This document shows, piece by piece, positions 1 to 7,359 of a stretch of DNA of 30,376 bases (its first letter is position 1; every line of letters starts with the position of its first letter). The DNA is from Syntrophomonadaceae bacterium (GTDB taxonomy: Bacteria; Bacillota; Dethiobacteria; DTU022). The position numbers and the translations under genes were made by a program. The notes beneath the pieces are model-generated. The model did no database searches. It worked only from the letters and a program-made list of their open reading frames with translations, and was not told the origin of the DNA. The DNA is taken from positions 1 to 30,376 of the forward strand of contig SKZS01000203.1 of NCBI GenBank assembly GCA_007127255.1, given 5' to 3'.

Positions 1-41
1 ATATCGTTTAATCTTAATGGTTGAGGTTAACAGTAAAAATT

Positions 42-180
42 GTAGGGGCACGGCGTGCCGTGCCCGCAAGAACCAGGCAAGACCGACATCCAGAATGTAG
101 GGGCACGGCGTGCCGTGCCCGTAAGAACCAGGCAAGGCCGATATCCAGAACGTAGGGGCACGGCGTGCCGTGCCCGCAGC
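42..180. repeat. 55-bp tandem repeat with 20-bp palindrome, about 2.5 copies
   Basis: Three identical 20-bp elements, GGGCACGGC-GT-GCCGTGCCC, lie at 46-65, 101-120 and 156-175, exactly 55 bp apart. Each is preceded by GTAG. The roughly 30-bp segments between them are also near identical (they differ at a few bases), so this is a tandem repeat and not a CRISPR array. Each element can fold into a hairpin of about 8 bp. It looks like a repetitive extragenic palindrome family; its presence elsewhere in the genome is inferred. Confidence 0.85.
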
Positions 181-220
181 TAAAAAGAGAACGTTTGAAA
201 AGCGATGAAGTAAAAGGTTG

Positions 221-245
221 CCGGCCAAGCAGCCGGGGAATTTTT
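221..245 (+). terminator. Short GC hairpin plus T5 before rpsJ (possible terminator or attenuator)
   Basis: CCGGC (221-225) and GCCGG (232-236) pair around the loop CAAGCA, followed by GGAA and TTTTT at 241-245. The form is that of a weak intrinsic terminator. It could end an upstream transcript or attenuate transcription into the S10 operon. A second hairpin, CTGAT-TTA-ATCAG at 257-269, lies just before the rpsJ ribosome binding site. Function is not shown by sequence alone. Confidence 0.35.
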
Positions 246-289
246 ACGGAGCAGCTCTGATTTAATCAGGCGACAAGGAGGATTTGTCC

Positions 290-598
290 ATGGCAAACCA
301 AAAAATCAGGATCAGATTAAGAGCTTTTGATCATCATTTACTGGACCAGTCTGCCGGAAAAATTGTTGAAACGGCGCGCCGCACTGGAGCAGATGTTTCC
401 GGTCCGGTCCCTTTACCGACAGAACGAAGCCTTTACACTGTCATTCGTGCGCCGCACAAGTATAAAGACTCCCGGGAGCAATTTGAAATGCGAACTCATA
501 AGCGTCTTATCGATATCCTCGAACCTACACCGAAGACTATTGATGCTTTAATGAGGCTGGACTTGCCTGCCGGTGTAGATATTGAAATTAAGCTCTAG
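290..598 (+). CDS. rpsJ: 30S ribosomal protein S10
   Basis: S10 of the 30S head, also known as NusE, a partner of NusB in transcription antitermination. The 102-aa product has the family length and the usual N-terminus (MANQKIRIRLRAFDH) and the HKRLIDI stretch near residue 70. ATG at 290 is preferred over an in-frame TTG at 284 because AAGGAGG at 275-281 sits 8 nt before the ATG and only 2 nt before the TTG. It opens the S10 cluster; rplC follows after 27 nt. Confidence 0.97.
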   Translation: MANQKIRIRLRAFDHHLLDQSAGKIVETARRTGADVSGPVPLPTERSLYTVIRAPHKYKDSREQFEMRTHKRLIDILEPTPKTIDALMRLDLPAGVDIEIKL

Positions 599-625
599 CT
601 GATTGGCGGGAGGTGCCATATAATT

Positions 626-1255
626 ATGACTAAAGCAATACTGGCGCGTAAAGTTGGAATGACACAGGTCTATGACGAGCTGGGCCGGGTAGTACCGGTT
701 ACTGTTCTGGAAGCTGGTCCGTGCCGTGTGGTTCAGGTTAAAAATGAAGACAGGGATGGCTATAACAGTATCCAGCTTGGTTTTATAGACAAGAAAGAAC
801 AACGGGTTAACAACCCTCTAAAAGGTCATTTCAAGCAGGCAAAAACTAAACCTTTACGCTATCTACGTGAATTCAGGGTAGACGATCCTGACGGATTTAC
901 TCCCGGCCAGGAAATTAAGGCCGATTGCTTTTCTGCCGGTGATTACGTTGACGTAAGTGCCACCGCCAGGGGAAAAGGCTTTGCCGGTTCGATTAAAAAA
1001 ATGGGTTTTAGCCGGGGTCCAAAAACTCACGGTTCCCATTATTATCGCGGGCCCGGATCGCTGGGGTCTGTAGATGCGGCAAGGGTCTTTAAAGGGCGCA
1101 GACTGCCCGGGCGTATGGGTGGCTGGCGTAGAACGGTCCAGAGCCTTTATGTTGTCAATGCCGATGCAGAAAAAAACCTTTTACTGGTTAAAGGTTCTGT
1201 TCCCGGACCGAGGGGCAGCCTTGTTGAGATTAAAGAATCGGTTAAGGTCAAGTAA
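626..1255 (+). CDS. rplC: 50S ribosomal protein L3
   Basis: L3 binds 23S rRNA early in 50S assembly and extends a loop towards the peptidyl transferase centre. The 209-aa product is of standard length, opens MTKAILARKVGMTQVY, and has the conserved central loop rich in Gly, Arg and His around residues 115-165 (HGSHYYRGPGSLG and GRRLPGRMGG). GGGAGG lies at 608-613. It is the second gene of the S10 operon, 32 nt ahead of rplD. Confidence 0.98.
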   Translation: MTKAILARKVGMTQVYDELGRVVPVTVLEAGPCRVVQVKNEDRDGYNSIQLGFIDKKEQRVNNPLKGHFKQAKTKPLRYLREFRVDDPDGFTPGQEIKADCFSAGDYVDVSATARGKGFAGSIKKMGFSRGPKTHGSHYYRGPGSLGSVDAARVFKGRRLPGRMGGWRRTVQSLYVVNADAEKNLLLVKGSVPGPRGSLVEIKESVKVK

Positions 1256-1287
1256 CAGATAGTCTAAAGAAAGGAGATGCCCTGAAC

Positions 1288-1914
1288 ATGCCTAAAATAT
1301 CGCTTTACAATATAGATGGAAAACAGGTTGATGAGATTGAAATCCAGGAAAGTCTTTTTGACGCTCCGTCCAGGCAGGGAGCTCTTTATCAGACTGCTGT
1401 TTCACAAGCGGCAAGGCGCCGGCAGGGTACGGCTTCAAGTAAAGGCCGCAGTGAAGTTCGCGGCGGCGGCGGAAAACCCTGGCCGCAAAAGGGAACAGGA
1501 CGTTCCCGTCACGGAAGCACGAGGTCCCCAATCTGGGTTGGCGGTGGAGCAACATTTGGCCCGCATCCGCGCGATTTTGGTAAAAAGGTGCCCAAAAAAA
1601 TGCGCCGGGCTGCTTTGAAGTCTGCATTAAGCGACAAGGTGAATGAAGGCAAACTTATTGTAGTCGATGACTTTGCAATAGATACACCTCAGACTAAGAA
1701 AGTGGCCGACCTTCTTAATAAGTTGAATGTAACTGGCGGAGCCCTGATTGCCAGTGATCAGCCGGATTTAAATTTAATCAAGGGTGCACGAAACCTGCCC
1801 AGGGTGAAAACAATTTTGGCCCGCCAGCTTAATGTGCTTGATATTCTTACCTATAATTACCTGGTAATGAGCAAAGCGGCCCTGCAGCAGGCTGAGGAGG
1901 TGTTCGGCGGATGA
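1288..1914 (+). CDS. rplD: 50S ribosomal protein L4
   Basis: L4 lines the narrow part of the peptide exit tunnel. In E. coli it also represses its own operon, but that control is not established in Firmicutes. The 208-aa protein has the long basic tunnel loop at about residues 45-95 (SEVRGGGGKPWPQKGTGRSR, then SPIWVGGGATFGP). AAGGAGATG lies just upstream. Its TGA overlaps the ATG of rplW by 4 nt (ATGA), which suggests coupled translation. Confidence 0.98.
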   Translation: MPKISLYNIDGKQVDEIEIQESLFDAPSRQGALYQTAVSQAARRRQGTASSKGRSEVRGGGGKPWPQKGTGRSRHGSTRSPIWVGGGATFGPHPRDFGKKVPKKMRRAALKSALSDKVNEGKLIVVDDFAIDTPQTKKVADLLNKLNVTGGALIASDQPDLNLIKGARNLPRVKTILARQLNVLDILTYNYLVMSKAALQQAEEVFGG

Positions 1915-2204
1915 AGGATGCAAGAGATATAATAATTCGTCCCCTGATCAGTGAGAAGTCTACAGCGCTGATGGAAGAGAATAAGTACACATTCGTCGTA
2001 TCAGGTAAAGCGAACAAAATTGAAATTAAACATGCGCTTGAAGAAATATTTGGAGTAAATGTTAAGTCTGTAAATACAGCCAACTTCAAGGGCAAGATGA
2101 AGCGCCTGGGCCGTTTTCCTCAAGGCAAACAGCCCAGTTGGAAAAAGGCGGTTATTACTCTGACCGAAAACAGCAAACCGATTGAGCTGTTTGAAAACCG
2201 CTAA
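1911..2204 (+). CDS. rplW: 50S ribosomal protein L23
   Basis: L23 sits at the tunnel exit and is the docking site for trigger factor and SRP. The 97-aa product has the typical start (DIIIRPLISEKS), the VNVKSVNT segment and a basic loop near residues 60-75. The start codon is fixed by the 4-nt overlap with rplD; a GAGGAGG just upstream, inside rplD, serves as its ribosome binding site. Confidence 0.97.
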   Translation: MKDARDIIIRPLISEKSTALMEENKYTFVVSGKANKIEIKHALEEIFGVNVKSVNTANFKGKMKRLGRFPQGKQPSWKKAVITLTENSKPIELFENR

Positions 2205-2224
2205 GTAGAAGGAGGGAATATTAA

Positions 2225-3055
2225 ATGGCTGTAAAACGTTTTAAACCCACTTCGCCGGGGCGGCGGTTTGCCACCGTATCAACTTTTGACGAGATTACAA
2301 AAAAAGAGCCGGAAAAGTCACTGCTGGTTCCTTTAACCAAAAAAGCCGGACGAAATAACTACGGCAGGATTACGGTTCGTCACCGGGGCGGCGGTCATAA
2401 ACGCACCTATCGGATTATTGATTTTAAGCGGAATAAGGACGATGTTCCTGCCAAGGTTGCCGGTATTGAGTACGATCCAAATCGTACGGCTAATATAGCT
2501 TTGCTGTACTATGCTGATGGCGAAAAGCGCTATATTCTGGCACCGCTGGGCCTAAGGGTTGGCCAGTCGGTTATATCCGGAATAAAGGTTGATGTCAGGC
2601 CGGGCAATGCGATGCCCCTTCGCTCGATACCTGTTGGGACTTTTGTCCATAATATTGAAATGAAACGGGGTCATGGAGGGCAGTTGGCCCGTTCGGCTGG
2701 AACAGCAGCACAATTATCTGCAAAAGAGGGCGATACCGGTTTTATCCGCCTGCCTTCTGGTGAAGTTCGCCTGGTGCCCCTGGACTGTCGGGCAACAATA
2801 GGGCAGATTGGGAATATTGAACATGAAAACCTTACGATTGGTAAAGCTGGTCGGTCCCGTTGGTTAGGTCACAGACCGACAGTGCGCGGTTCAGTAATGA
2901 ACCCCTGTGACCATCCGCATGGAGGCGGCGAAGGAAGAGCGCCGATCGGTTTAAAGAGGCCGCTTACCCCCTGGGGTAAACCAACTCTTGGTTACAAGAC
3001 TCGTAAGAAGAATAAGGATTCGGATCGGCTTATTATCCGCCGCCGTAAGAAGTAG
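2225..3055 (+). CDS. rplB: 50S ribosomal protein L2
   Basis: L2 supports subunit joining and the peptidyl transferase centre. The 276-aa length matches the family. The conserved CDHPHGGGEGRAPIG segment, with the functionally important histidine region, is at about residues 228-242, followed by the usual basic C-terminal tail. GGAGGG lies 6-8 nt before the ATG. Its stop codon overlaps the base of a strong stem-loop (3054-3106) that separates it from rpsS. Confidence 0.98.
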   Translation: MAVKRFKPTSPGRRFATVSTFDEITKKEPEKSLLVPLTKKAGRNNYGRITVRHRGGGHKRTYRIIDFKRNKDDVPAKVAGIEYDPNRTANIALLYYADGEKRYILAPLGLRVGQSVISGIKVDVRPGNAMPLRSIPVGTFVHNIEMKRGHGGQLARSAGTAAQLSAKEGDTGFIRLPSGEVRLVPLDCRATIGQIGNIEHENLTIGKAGRSRWLGHRPTVRGSVMNPCDHPHGGGEGRAPIGLKRPLTPWGKPTLGYKTRKKNKDSDRLIIRRRKK

Positions 3056-3106
3056 TCGGAAATGCAAGCTGTTACGCTGAAAGAAAACAGCAGACGCATT
3101 CCGACT
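3054..3106 (+). other. Strong bulged stem-loop between rplB and rpsS
   Basis: AGTCGGAA at 3054-3061 pairs with TTCCGACT at 3099-3106; after a one-base bulge (A3062), TGC at 3063-3065 pairs with GCA at 3096-3098. An inner stem pairs GCTGTT (3068-3073) with AACAGC (3086-3091) around a 12-nt loop. That gives 17 base pairs in a gap of only 71 nt. No T-run follows, so it is not an intrinsic terminator. It lies 4 nt before the GGGAGG of rpsS and begins in the rplB stop codon. Function unknown: processing, pausing or regulation are possible. Confidence 0.7.
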
Positions 3107-3126
3107 GAAAGGGAGGTTTTCTTAAA

Positions 3127-3411
3127 TTGTCGCGTTCACTGAAAAAAGGGCCTTATATTGAGGCCAGCTTGATGAAAAAAGTTGAGCAGATGAACGAAAA
3201 GGGAGATAAAAAGGTTATTAAAACCTGGTCCCGCCGGTCGACCATTTTTCCCGATATGGTCGGGCACACCATTGCCGTACACGACGGCCGCCGGCATGTG
3301 CCGATTTTTATCAGTGAAGATATGGTCGGGCATAAGCTGGGTGAATTTGCACCGACCCGAACCTTCAGGGGACACGGTCACCATACCGAACGCTCTACTA
3401 CTATTAAATAG
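3127..3411 (+). CDS. rpsS: 30S ribosomal protein S19
   Basis: S19 lies in the 30S head and contacts S13 and the A-site finger. The 94-aa product opens MSRSLKKGPY and carries the conserved GHKLGEFAPTRTFRGH stretch near residues 71-86. The start is TTG at 3127; no ATG is in a suitable place, and GGGAGG at 3111-3116 sits 10 nt upstream. The gap before it contains the stem-loop at 3054-3106. Confidence 0.97.
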   Translation: MSRSLKKGPYIEASLMKKVEQMNEKGDKKVIKTWSRRSTIFPDMVGHTIAVHDGRRHVPIFISEDMVGHKLGEFAPTRTFRGHGHHTERSTTIK

Positions 3412-3433
3412 AGCAGAGGAGGCAGAATGATTG

Positions 3434-3775
3434 ATGGAAGCAAAAGCACAGGCTCGTTACGTGCGTTTGGCGCCGCGTAAAGCGAGAGATGTCACTAACC
3501 TAATACGCAGCAAAGACATTGACGAAGCCTTAAGCATACTGCGTTACACACCGCGCCGTGCTGCCGGAGTTATAACCAAGGTTCTTAATTCGGCAATAGC
3601 AAATGCTGAAAACAACATGGAAATGAACCGCGGCACACTTTATGTTGATCAGGCCTATGTAGATGAAGGCCCAACCATGAAGCGGGTACAACCTCGGGCT
3701 CGGGGTAGGCGTTTTCTGATTATGAAACGAACCAGCCATATTACGGTTGTAGTTAAAGAAAGAAAGGGGGACTAG
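3434..3775 (+). CDS. rplV: 50S ribosomal protein L22
   Basis: L22 contributes a beta-hairpin to the exit tunnel wall. From ATG at 3434 the product is 113 aa, the Bacillus length, starting MEAKAQARYVRLAPRKAR, with the tunnel hairpin near residues 80-98 (GPTMKRVQPRARGRRF) and the terminal KRTSHITVVV. An in-frame TTG at 3431 directly before it is also possible; AGGAGG at 3417-3422 is 8 nt from the TTG and 11 nt from the ATG. rpsC starts 2 nt after its stop. Confidence 0.96.
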   Translation: MEAKAQARYVRLAPRKARDVTNLIRSKDIDEALSILRYTPRRAAGVITKVLNSAIANAENNMEMNRGTLYVDQAYVDEGPTMKRVQPRARGRRFLIMKRTSHITVVVKERKGD

Positions 3776-3777
3776 TT

Positions 3778-4458
3778 GTGGGACAAAAAGTTAGCCCCAT
3801 CGGTTTCCGGATTGGAGTAATCCGCGATTGGGATGCTCGTTGGTTTGCCAGCAAGAATTATAAAGAACTGCTCCACGAAGATCTGGAGATACGCAAGTAC
3901 GTTCAGAAAAAACTGGAAGGTGCTTCTATATCAAAGATCGAAATCGAGCGGGCTGCAAACAACCTGCGGATAAACATTCATACCGCTAAACCGGGCATGG
4001 TCATCGGCCGTGGCGGAACCGGAGTTGAAGAACTGCGCAAACAGCTGGAAACGATGACGGATAAGAAAGTACACTTAAACATTATAGAAATAAAGAAGCC
4101 TGAATTGGATGCTTTTCTGGTTGCGGAAAGCGTAGCATCACAGCTTGAGCGCCGGATTGCTTTCAGGAGAGCTATGAAGCAGGCAGTATTCAGGACAATG
4201 CGCAATGGTGCTAAAGGCGTAAAGATTGCCTGTAGCGGCAGGCTCGGTGGTTCCGAGATGGCTCGTGATGAAAGTTATCATGAAGGTACAGTACCACTGC
4301 AAACGCTGCGCGCTGATATTGACTATGGCTTTGTTGAAGCCAAGACTACTTATGGGCGGATTGGCGTAAAGGTTTGGATCTATAAAGGTCAGATTCTACC
4401 TGAAAAGCCGAACAAGGAGAAACCTGCAGAGGAGGTAGATGCAGATGTTAATGCCTAA
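3778..4458 (+). CDS. rpsC: 30S ribosomal protein S3
   Basis: S3 forms part of the mRNA entry tunnel and helicase centre of the 30S. The 226-aa protein has a type II KH domain with the GxxG loop at residues 77-80 (VIGRGG) and a C-terminal domain containing SGRLGGSEMAR. The start is GTG at 3778, with GGGGG at the end of rplV as the ribosome binding site. The 3' end overlaps rplP by 14 nt, so the last residues also encode the rplP ribosome binding site. Confidence 0.98.
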   Translation: MGQKVSPIGFRIGVIRDWDARWFASKNYKELLHEDLEIRKYVQKKLEGASISKIEIERAANNLRINIHTAKPGMVIGRGGTGVEELRKQLETMTDKKVHLNIIEIKKPELDAFLVAESVASQLERRIAFRRAMKQAVFRTMRNGAKGVKIACSGRLGGSEMARDESYHEGTVPLQTLRADIDYGFVEAKTTYGRIGVKVWIYKGQILPEKPNKEKPAEEVDADVNA

Positions 4459-4873
4459 GCGGGTTAAGTTCCGCCGCCAACATCGCGGTCGGATGAAAGG
4501 ACGTTCCAAAGGCGGTACTGTAGTACAGTTTGGTGAATTTGGTCTTCAGGCTGTAGAACCTTCCTGGATCACCAGTCAGCAGATTGAGTCAGCCCGTATT
4601 GCCATGACTAGATCAATCAAAAGGGGCGGTAAAGTGTGGATCCGCATATTCCCTGATAAACCTGTCACAGAAAAACCGGCAGAAACTCGTATGGGTAAAG
4701 GTAAAGGGGCTCCGGAATACTGGGTTGCCGTGGTAAAGCCGGGCCGGGTAATGTTTGAGCTGGCCGGGGTGACTGAAGAAGTGGCTAAAGAAGCCATGCG
4801 CCTGGCGGCTAATAAGCTGCCGAATAAAACAAAGTTTGTAAGAAGAGCTGAAGCGGGTGGTGTTTCCGAATGA
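4445..4873 (+). CDS. rplP: 50S ribosomal protein L16
   Basis: L16 helps place A-site tRNA. Three in-frame ATGs occur (4439, 4445, 4451). The one at 4445 gives MLMPKRVKFRRQHRGRMKGR and sits 9 nt after AGAGGAGG (4428-4435), matching the family start. The product is 142 aa with the conserved ETRMGKGKGAPEYWVA at about residues 75-90. It overlaps rpsC by 14 nt and rpmC by 4 nt (ATGA). Confidence 0.96.
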   Translation: MLMPKRVKFRRQHRGRMKGRSKGGTVVQFGEFGLQAVEPSWITSQQIESARIAMTRSIKRGGKVWIRIFPDKPVTEKPAETRMGKGKGAPEYWVAVVKPGRVMFELAGVTEEVAKEAMRLAANKLPNKTKFVRRAEAGGVSE

Positions 4874-5061
4874 AAATCAAAGATGTGCGTGAGCTAAACG
4901 AAAAAGAGTTGGAGGAGAAAGTTAAAGAGTTAAAAGAAGAGCTTTTTAACCTTCGCTTTCAGGAAGCCACTGGTCAGTTAGAGAATGTTACGCGTATTAA
5001 AGAGGTCCGCCGCAGTATTGCCCGGGTTAAAACCGTGCTCAGGGAACGGGCCCTTAGTTGA
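4870..5061 (+). CDS. rpmC: 50S ribosomal protein L29
   Basis: L29 is a small helical-hairpin protein near the tunnel exit, next to L23. The 63-aa product has the family's two-helix pattern: an acidic and basic first helix (ELNEKELEEKVKELKEELF), NLRFQ at residues 27-31, then RIKEVRRSIARVKTVLRER. It starts inside the rplP stop (ATGA), so translation is probably coupled. Confidence 0.96.
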   Translation: MKIKDVRELNEKELEEKVKELKEELFNLRFQEATGQLENVTRIKEVRRSIARVKTVLRERALS

Positions 5062-5089
5062 GTTTGAAGAGGAAGGGAGGCCCATCGGA

Positions 5090-5347
5090 TTGGAAACTGG
5101 AAAACGTAAAGTACGCAGCGGCCGGGTGATCAGCGACAAAATGGATAAAACCAGGGTGGTGCTGGTGGAAAGAACGACCCGACATCCCTTATACGGTAAA
5201 ATTATCCGCCGTTCAAAGAAGTATAAAATTCACGATGAAGCTAATGAATCCCGAGTAGGCGATGTGGTTAGAATCATGGAAACCAGACCTATTAGTAAGG
5301 ATAAAAGGTGGAGCCTGGTGGAAATTATGCAGAAATCGAAGCTGTAA
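5090..5347 (+). CDS. rpsQ: 30S ribosomal protein S17
   Basis: S17 is an OB-fold primary binder of 16S rRNA. The reading frame is open from 4985, but the homologous part begins METGKRKVRSGRVISDKMDK at TTG 5090. AAGGGAGG at 5073-5080 sits 9 nt before that TTG, which decides the start. The 85-aa length fits the family. The conserved HPLYGK and DVVRIMETRPISKDKRW are present. Confidence 0.95.
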   Translation: METGKRKVRSGRVISDKMDKTRVVLVERTTRHPLYGKIIRRSKKYKIHDEANESRVGDVVRIMETRPISKDKRWSLVEIMQKSKL

Positions 5348-5397
5348 ATTCTCTTTGCGAGCAGCCTGTCGGAAGGGGAATGAAAGGAGAGGCAACG

Positions 5398-5766
5398 ATG
5401 ATTCAAAGCGAAACCATCTTAAATGTAGCCGACAACTCGGGAGCAAAAAAGGTCCTTTGTATAAGGGTCTTGGGAGGATCGAAGCGCAAATCAGGCCGAA
5501 TTGGCGATATTATTGTTGCTTCGGTTAAAGAAGCCACCCCGGGTGGTGTGGTGAAAAAAGGCGAAGTGGTAAGGGCTGTTATAGTGCGGACAAGAAGCCG
5601 GCTTAACCGCAGGGACGGTTCCCATATTCACTTCGATGAAAATGCAGCAGTAATTATTAACGAGCTGAATAATCCACGGGGAACCCGTATCTTTGGTCCC
5701 GTTGCCCGTGAGCTGAGGGAGAAAGATTTCATGAAGATTGTTTCCCTGGCGCCAGAAGTGATTTAG
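5398..5766 (+). CDS. rplN: 50S ribosomal protein L14
   Basis: L14 lies at the subunit interface and is the binding site of the RsfS silencing factor in other bacteria. The 122-aa product (exact family length) opens MIQSETILNVADNSGAKK and contains GTRIFGPVARELR near the end. The open frame extends upstream to 5308, but AAAGGAGAGG 5 nt before ATG 5398 and family alignment both support this start. Confidence 0.97.
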   Translation: MIQSETILNVADNSGAKKVLCIRVLGGSKRKSGRIGDIIVASVKEATPGGVVKKGEVVRAVIVRTRSRLNRRDGSHIHFDENAAVIINELNNPRGTRIFGPVARELREKDFMKIVSLAPEVI

Positions 5767-5795
5767 AAGTCTAGTATGGAGGTGGCGAAAAACCG

Positions 5796-6125
5796 GTGGA
5801 AATGAAAAAAATGTCTGTTCGCCGGGGGGATAAAGTACTGGTCCTCTCCGGTAAGGATAAAGGGAAAAAAGGAAAAGTTATTGCTACTTCTCCCCGTCTT
5901 GGCCGGATAAAAGTTGAAGGTGTAAACATGATTAAAAAACATGCTAAGCCGACTCGAAGAGTCCCACAGGGCGGAATAAGGGAAATGGAAGCAGAATTCC
6001 CGGCGGCGAGGGTTATGGTGGTTTGTCCGGCTTGCAATAAACCGACCCGTGTTTCCAAGAAAGTCTTACCTGACGAGAGCCGGGTTCGTACATGCAAGAA
6101 GTGTGATGAATCGCTGGATAAGTAA
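5796..6125 (+). CDS. rplX: 50S ribosomal protein L24, zinc-ribbon form
   Basis: L24 starts 50S assembly. It has an N-terminal KOW domain (RRGDKVLVLSGKDKGKKGKV, residues 9-28). The C-terminal part carries CPAC at 77-80 and CKKC at 100-103, the four-cysteine metal site common in Firmicutes L24. The start is GTG 5796 (109 aa), 13 nt after GGAGG at 5778-5782; ATGs at 5802 and 5811 are in frame but further from the ribosome binding site, so the N-terminus is uncertain by a few residues. Confidence 0.95.
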   Translation: MEMKKMSVRRGDKVLVLSGKDKGKKGKVIATSPRLGRIKVEGVNMIKKHAKPTRRVPQGGIREMEAEFPAARVMVVCPACNKPTRVSKKVLPDESRVRTCKKCDESLDK

Positions 6126-6144
6126 GGAGGGTTAAAGCGCTAAT

Positions 6145-6687
6145 ATGTCACGTATGAAACAGAAATATCAAGAAGAAGTAAGGCCTGCCCTTGTAAAGCA
6201 ATTTGCATACAAGAATGTTCTGCAGTCGCCTAAAATTGAAAAAGTTGTGATTAACATGGGGCTGGGTGAAGGTAAAGAAAACCCGAAAATACTCGATGCA
6301 GCGGTTAATGATCTTTCGATTATAGCCGGACAAAAGCCGATTATTACCTACGCGCGCCGGTCAGTGGCCAGTTTTAAGGTTCGCGAAGGAATGCCTATCG
6401 GTGCGAAATTGACCCTGCGTGGATCCCGTATGTATGACTTTCTTGATAAATTTTTTAACATTGCCCTGCCAAGGGTTAGAGATTTCAGGGGTATTTCGCC
6501 GCATTCATTTGATGGGCGGGGTAACTTTACAATTGGTATAAAAGAACAGCTGATTTTTCCCGAGATTGAATACAGTAATGTAGAGAAAGTTCTCGGCATG
6601 GATATTACTATTGTAACTACGGCCGAGACTGATGAAGAAGCACGCGAACTCTTAGCTTTGATGGGCATGCCTTTCAGGGCGGCCTAG
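6145..6687 (+). CDS. rplE: 50S ribosomal protein L5
   Basis: L5 binds 5S rRNA and contacts P-site tRNA. The 180-aa product has the conserved VVINMGLGEGKENPKIL near residues 34-50, the RRSVASFKVREGMPIG stretch and the DEEARELLALMGMPF C-terminus. GGAGGG lies upstream. It is in the usual spc-operon place between rplX and the zinc-type S14 gene. Confidence 0.98.
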   Translation: MSRMKQKYQEEVRPALVKQFAYKNVLQSPKIEKVVINMGLGEGKENPKILDAAVNDLSIIAGQKPIITYARRSVASFKVREGMPIGAKLTLRGSRMYDFLDKFFNIALPRVRDFRGISPHSFDGRGNFTIGIKEQLIFPEIEYSNVEKVLGMDITIVTTAETDEEARELLALMGMPFRAA

Positions 6688-6723
6688 AGCTAAGGGTATA
6701 CGCGGAAATTAAGGAGGAAAAGG

Positions 6724-6909
6724 ATGGCCAAGAAATCGTTAATTGCCAAGGCCAAGAGAGAGCCTAAATTTTCAGTCCGCCGTTATAATCGTTGTTACAT
6801 TTGCGGTCGACCGAGGGCTTATTTGCGCAAATTCGGCCTGTGCCGCCTTTGCTTTCGTCATCTGGCCAATGAGGGAAAAATACCGGGAATCAAAAAAGCC
6901 AGCTGGTAG
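6724..6909 (+). CDS. rpsZ: 30S ribosomal protein S14, type Z (zinc-binding)
   Basis: This is the short, zinc-binding form of S14 (61 aa). Cysteines C24, C27, C40 and C43 (CYIC and CRLC) form the C-X2-C-X12-C-X2-C site; the C-terminus ends KIPGIKKASW as in the family. AAGGAGG lies 7 nt before the ATG. The zinc-free long paralogue, used under zinc starvation in some bacteria, is not in this window. Confidence 0.98.
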   Translation: MAKKSLIAKAKREPKFSVRRYNRCYICGRPRAYLRKFGLCRLCFRHLANEGKIPGIKKASW

Positions 6910-6943
6910 ATGATGGAAGAATGAGAGGAGGTTGTTATTGCTA

Positions 6944-7339
6944 ATGATGACAGATCCGATTGCCGATATGCTTACACGTGTGCGTAATGCAAATAATGTT
7001 CGGCACAAGTCAGTAGAAATTCCTGCTTCAAATGTAAAGCGTTCAATTGCTGCTATCATGAAGCAGGAGGGTTTTATTAAAGATTATGAGTATATCAAAG
7101 ATAACAAACAGGGTATTTTACGAGTTCATCTGAAGTACGGACCCAACCAGGAGAAGATTATCAGTGGTCTGAAGAGGATCAGTAAACCCGGGTTGAGGGT
7201 GTATGTCAAAAAAGATGAATTGCCCAAGGTCCTGGGAGGGCTGGGGATAGCAGTCCTTTCTACCTCTCAGGGTTTAATGAGCGATCGCCAGGCACGTGAA
7301 TCCAGCAGTGGCGGCGAAGTCTTATGCTATATCTGGTAG
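6944..7339 (+). CDS. rpsH: 30S ribosomal protein S8
   Basis: S8 is a central 16S rRNA binder; in E. coli it represses the spc operon. The protein has the family start MTDPIADMLTRVRNA, KRISKPGLRVY, and the conserved C-terminus GGEVLCYIW. Starts are ambiguous: TTG 6938 is 6 nt after AGGAGG (6926-6931), ATG 6944 is 12 nt after it and ATG 6947 15 nt. I give ATG 6944 (131 aa); a Bacillus-like length of 132-133 also fits. Confidence 0.96.
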   Translation: MMTDPIADMLTRVRNANNVRHKSVEIPASNVKRSIAAIMKQEGFIKDYEYIKDNKQGILRVHLKYGPNQEKIISGLKRISKPGLRVYVKKDELPKVLGGLGIAVLSTSQGLMSDRQARESSSGGEVLCYIW

Positions 7340-7359
7340 CATAGCAAGGAGGTTTGCCG

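Noticed and set aside
42..180. CRISPR array
   Set aside because: Repeats are regular, but the spacers are nearly identical to each other and no cas genes are near. It is a tandem repeat.
548..802. Minus-strand open frames across the ribosomal cluster
   Set aside because: Open frames opposite rplC and its neighbours have no ribosome binding sites or recognisable domains and overlap certain genes; treated as shadows.
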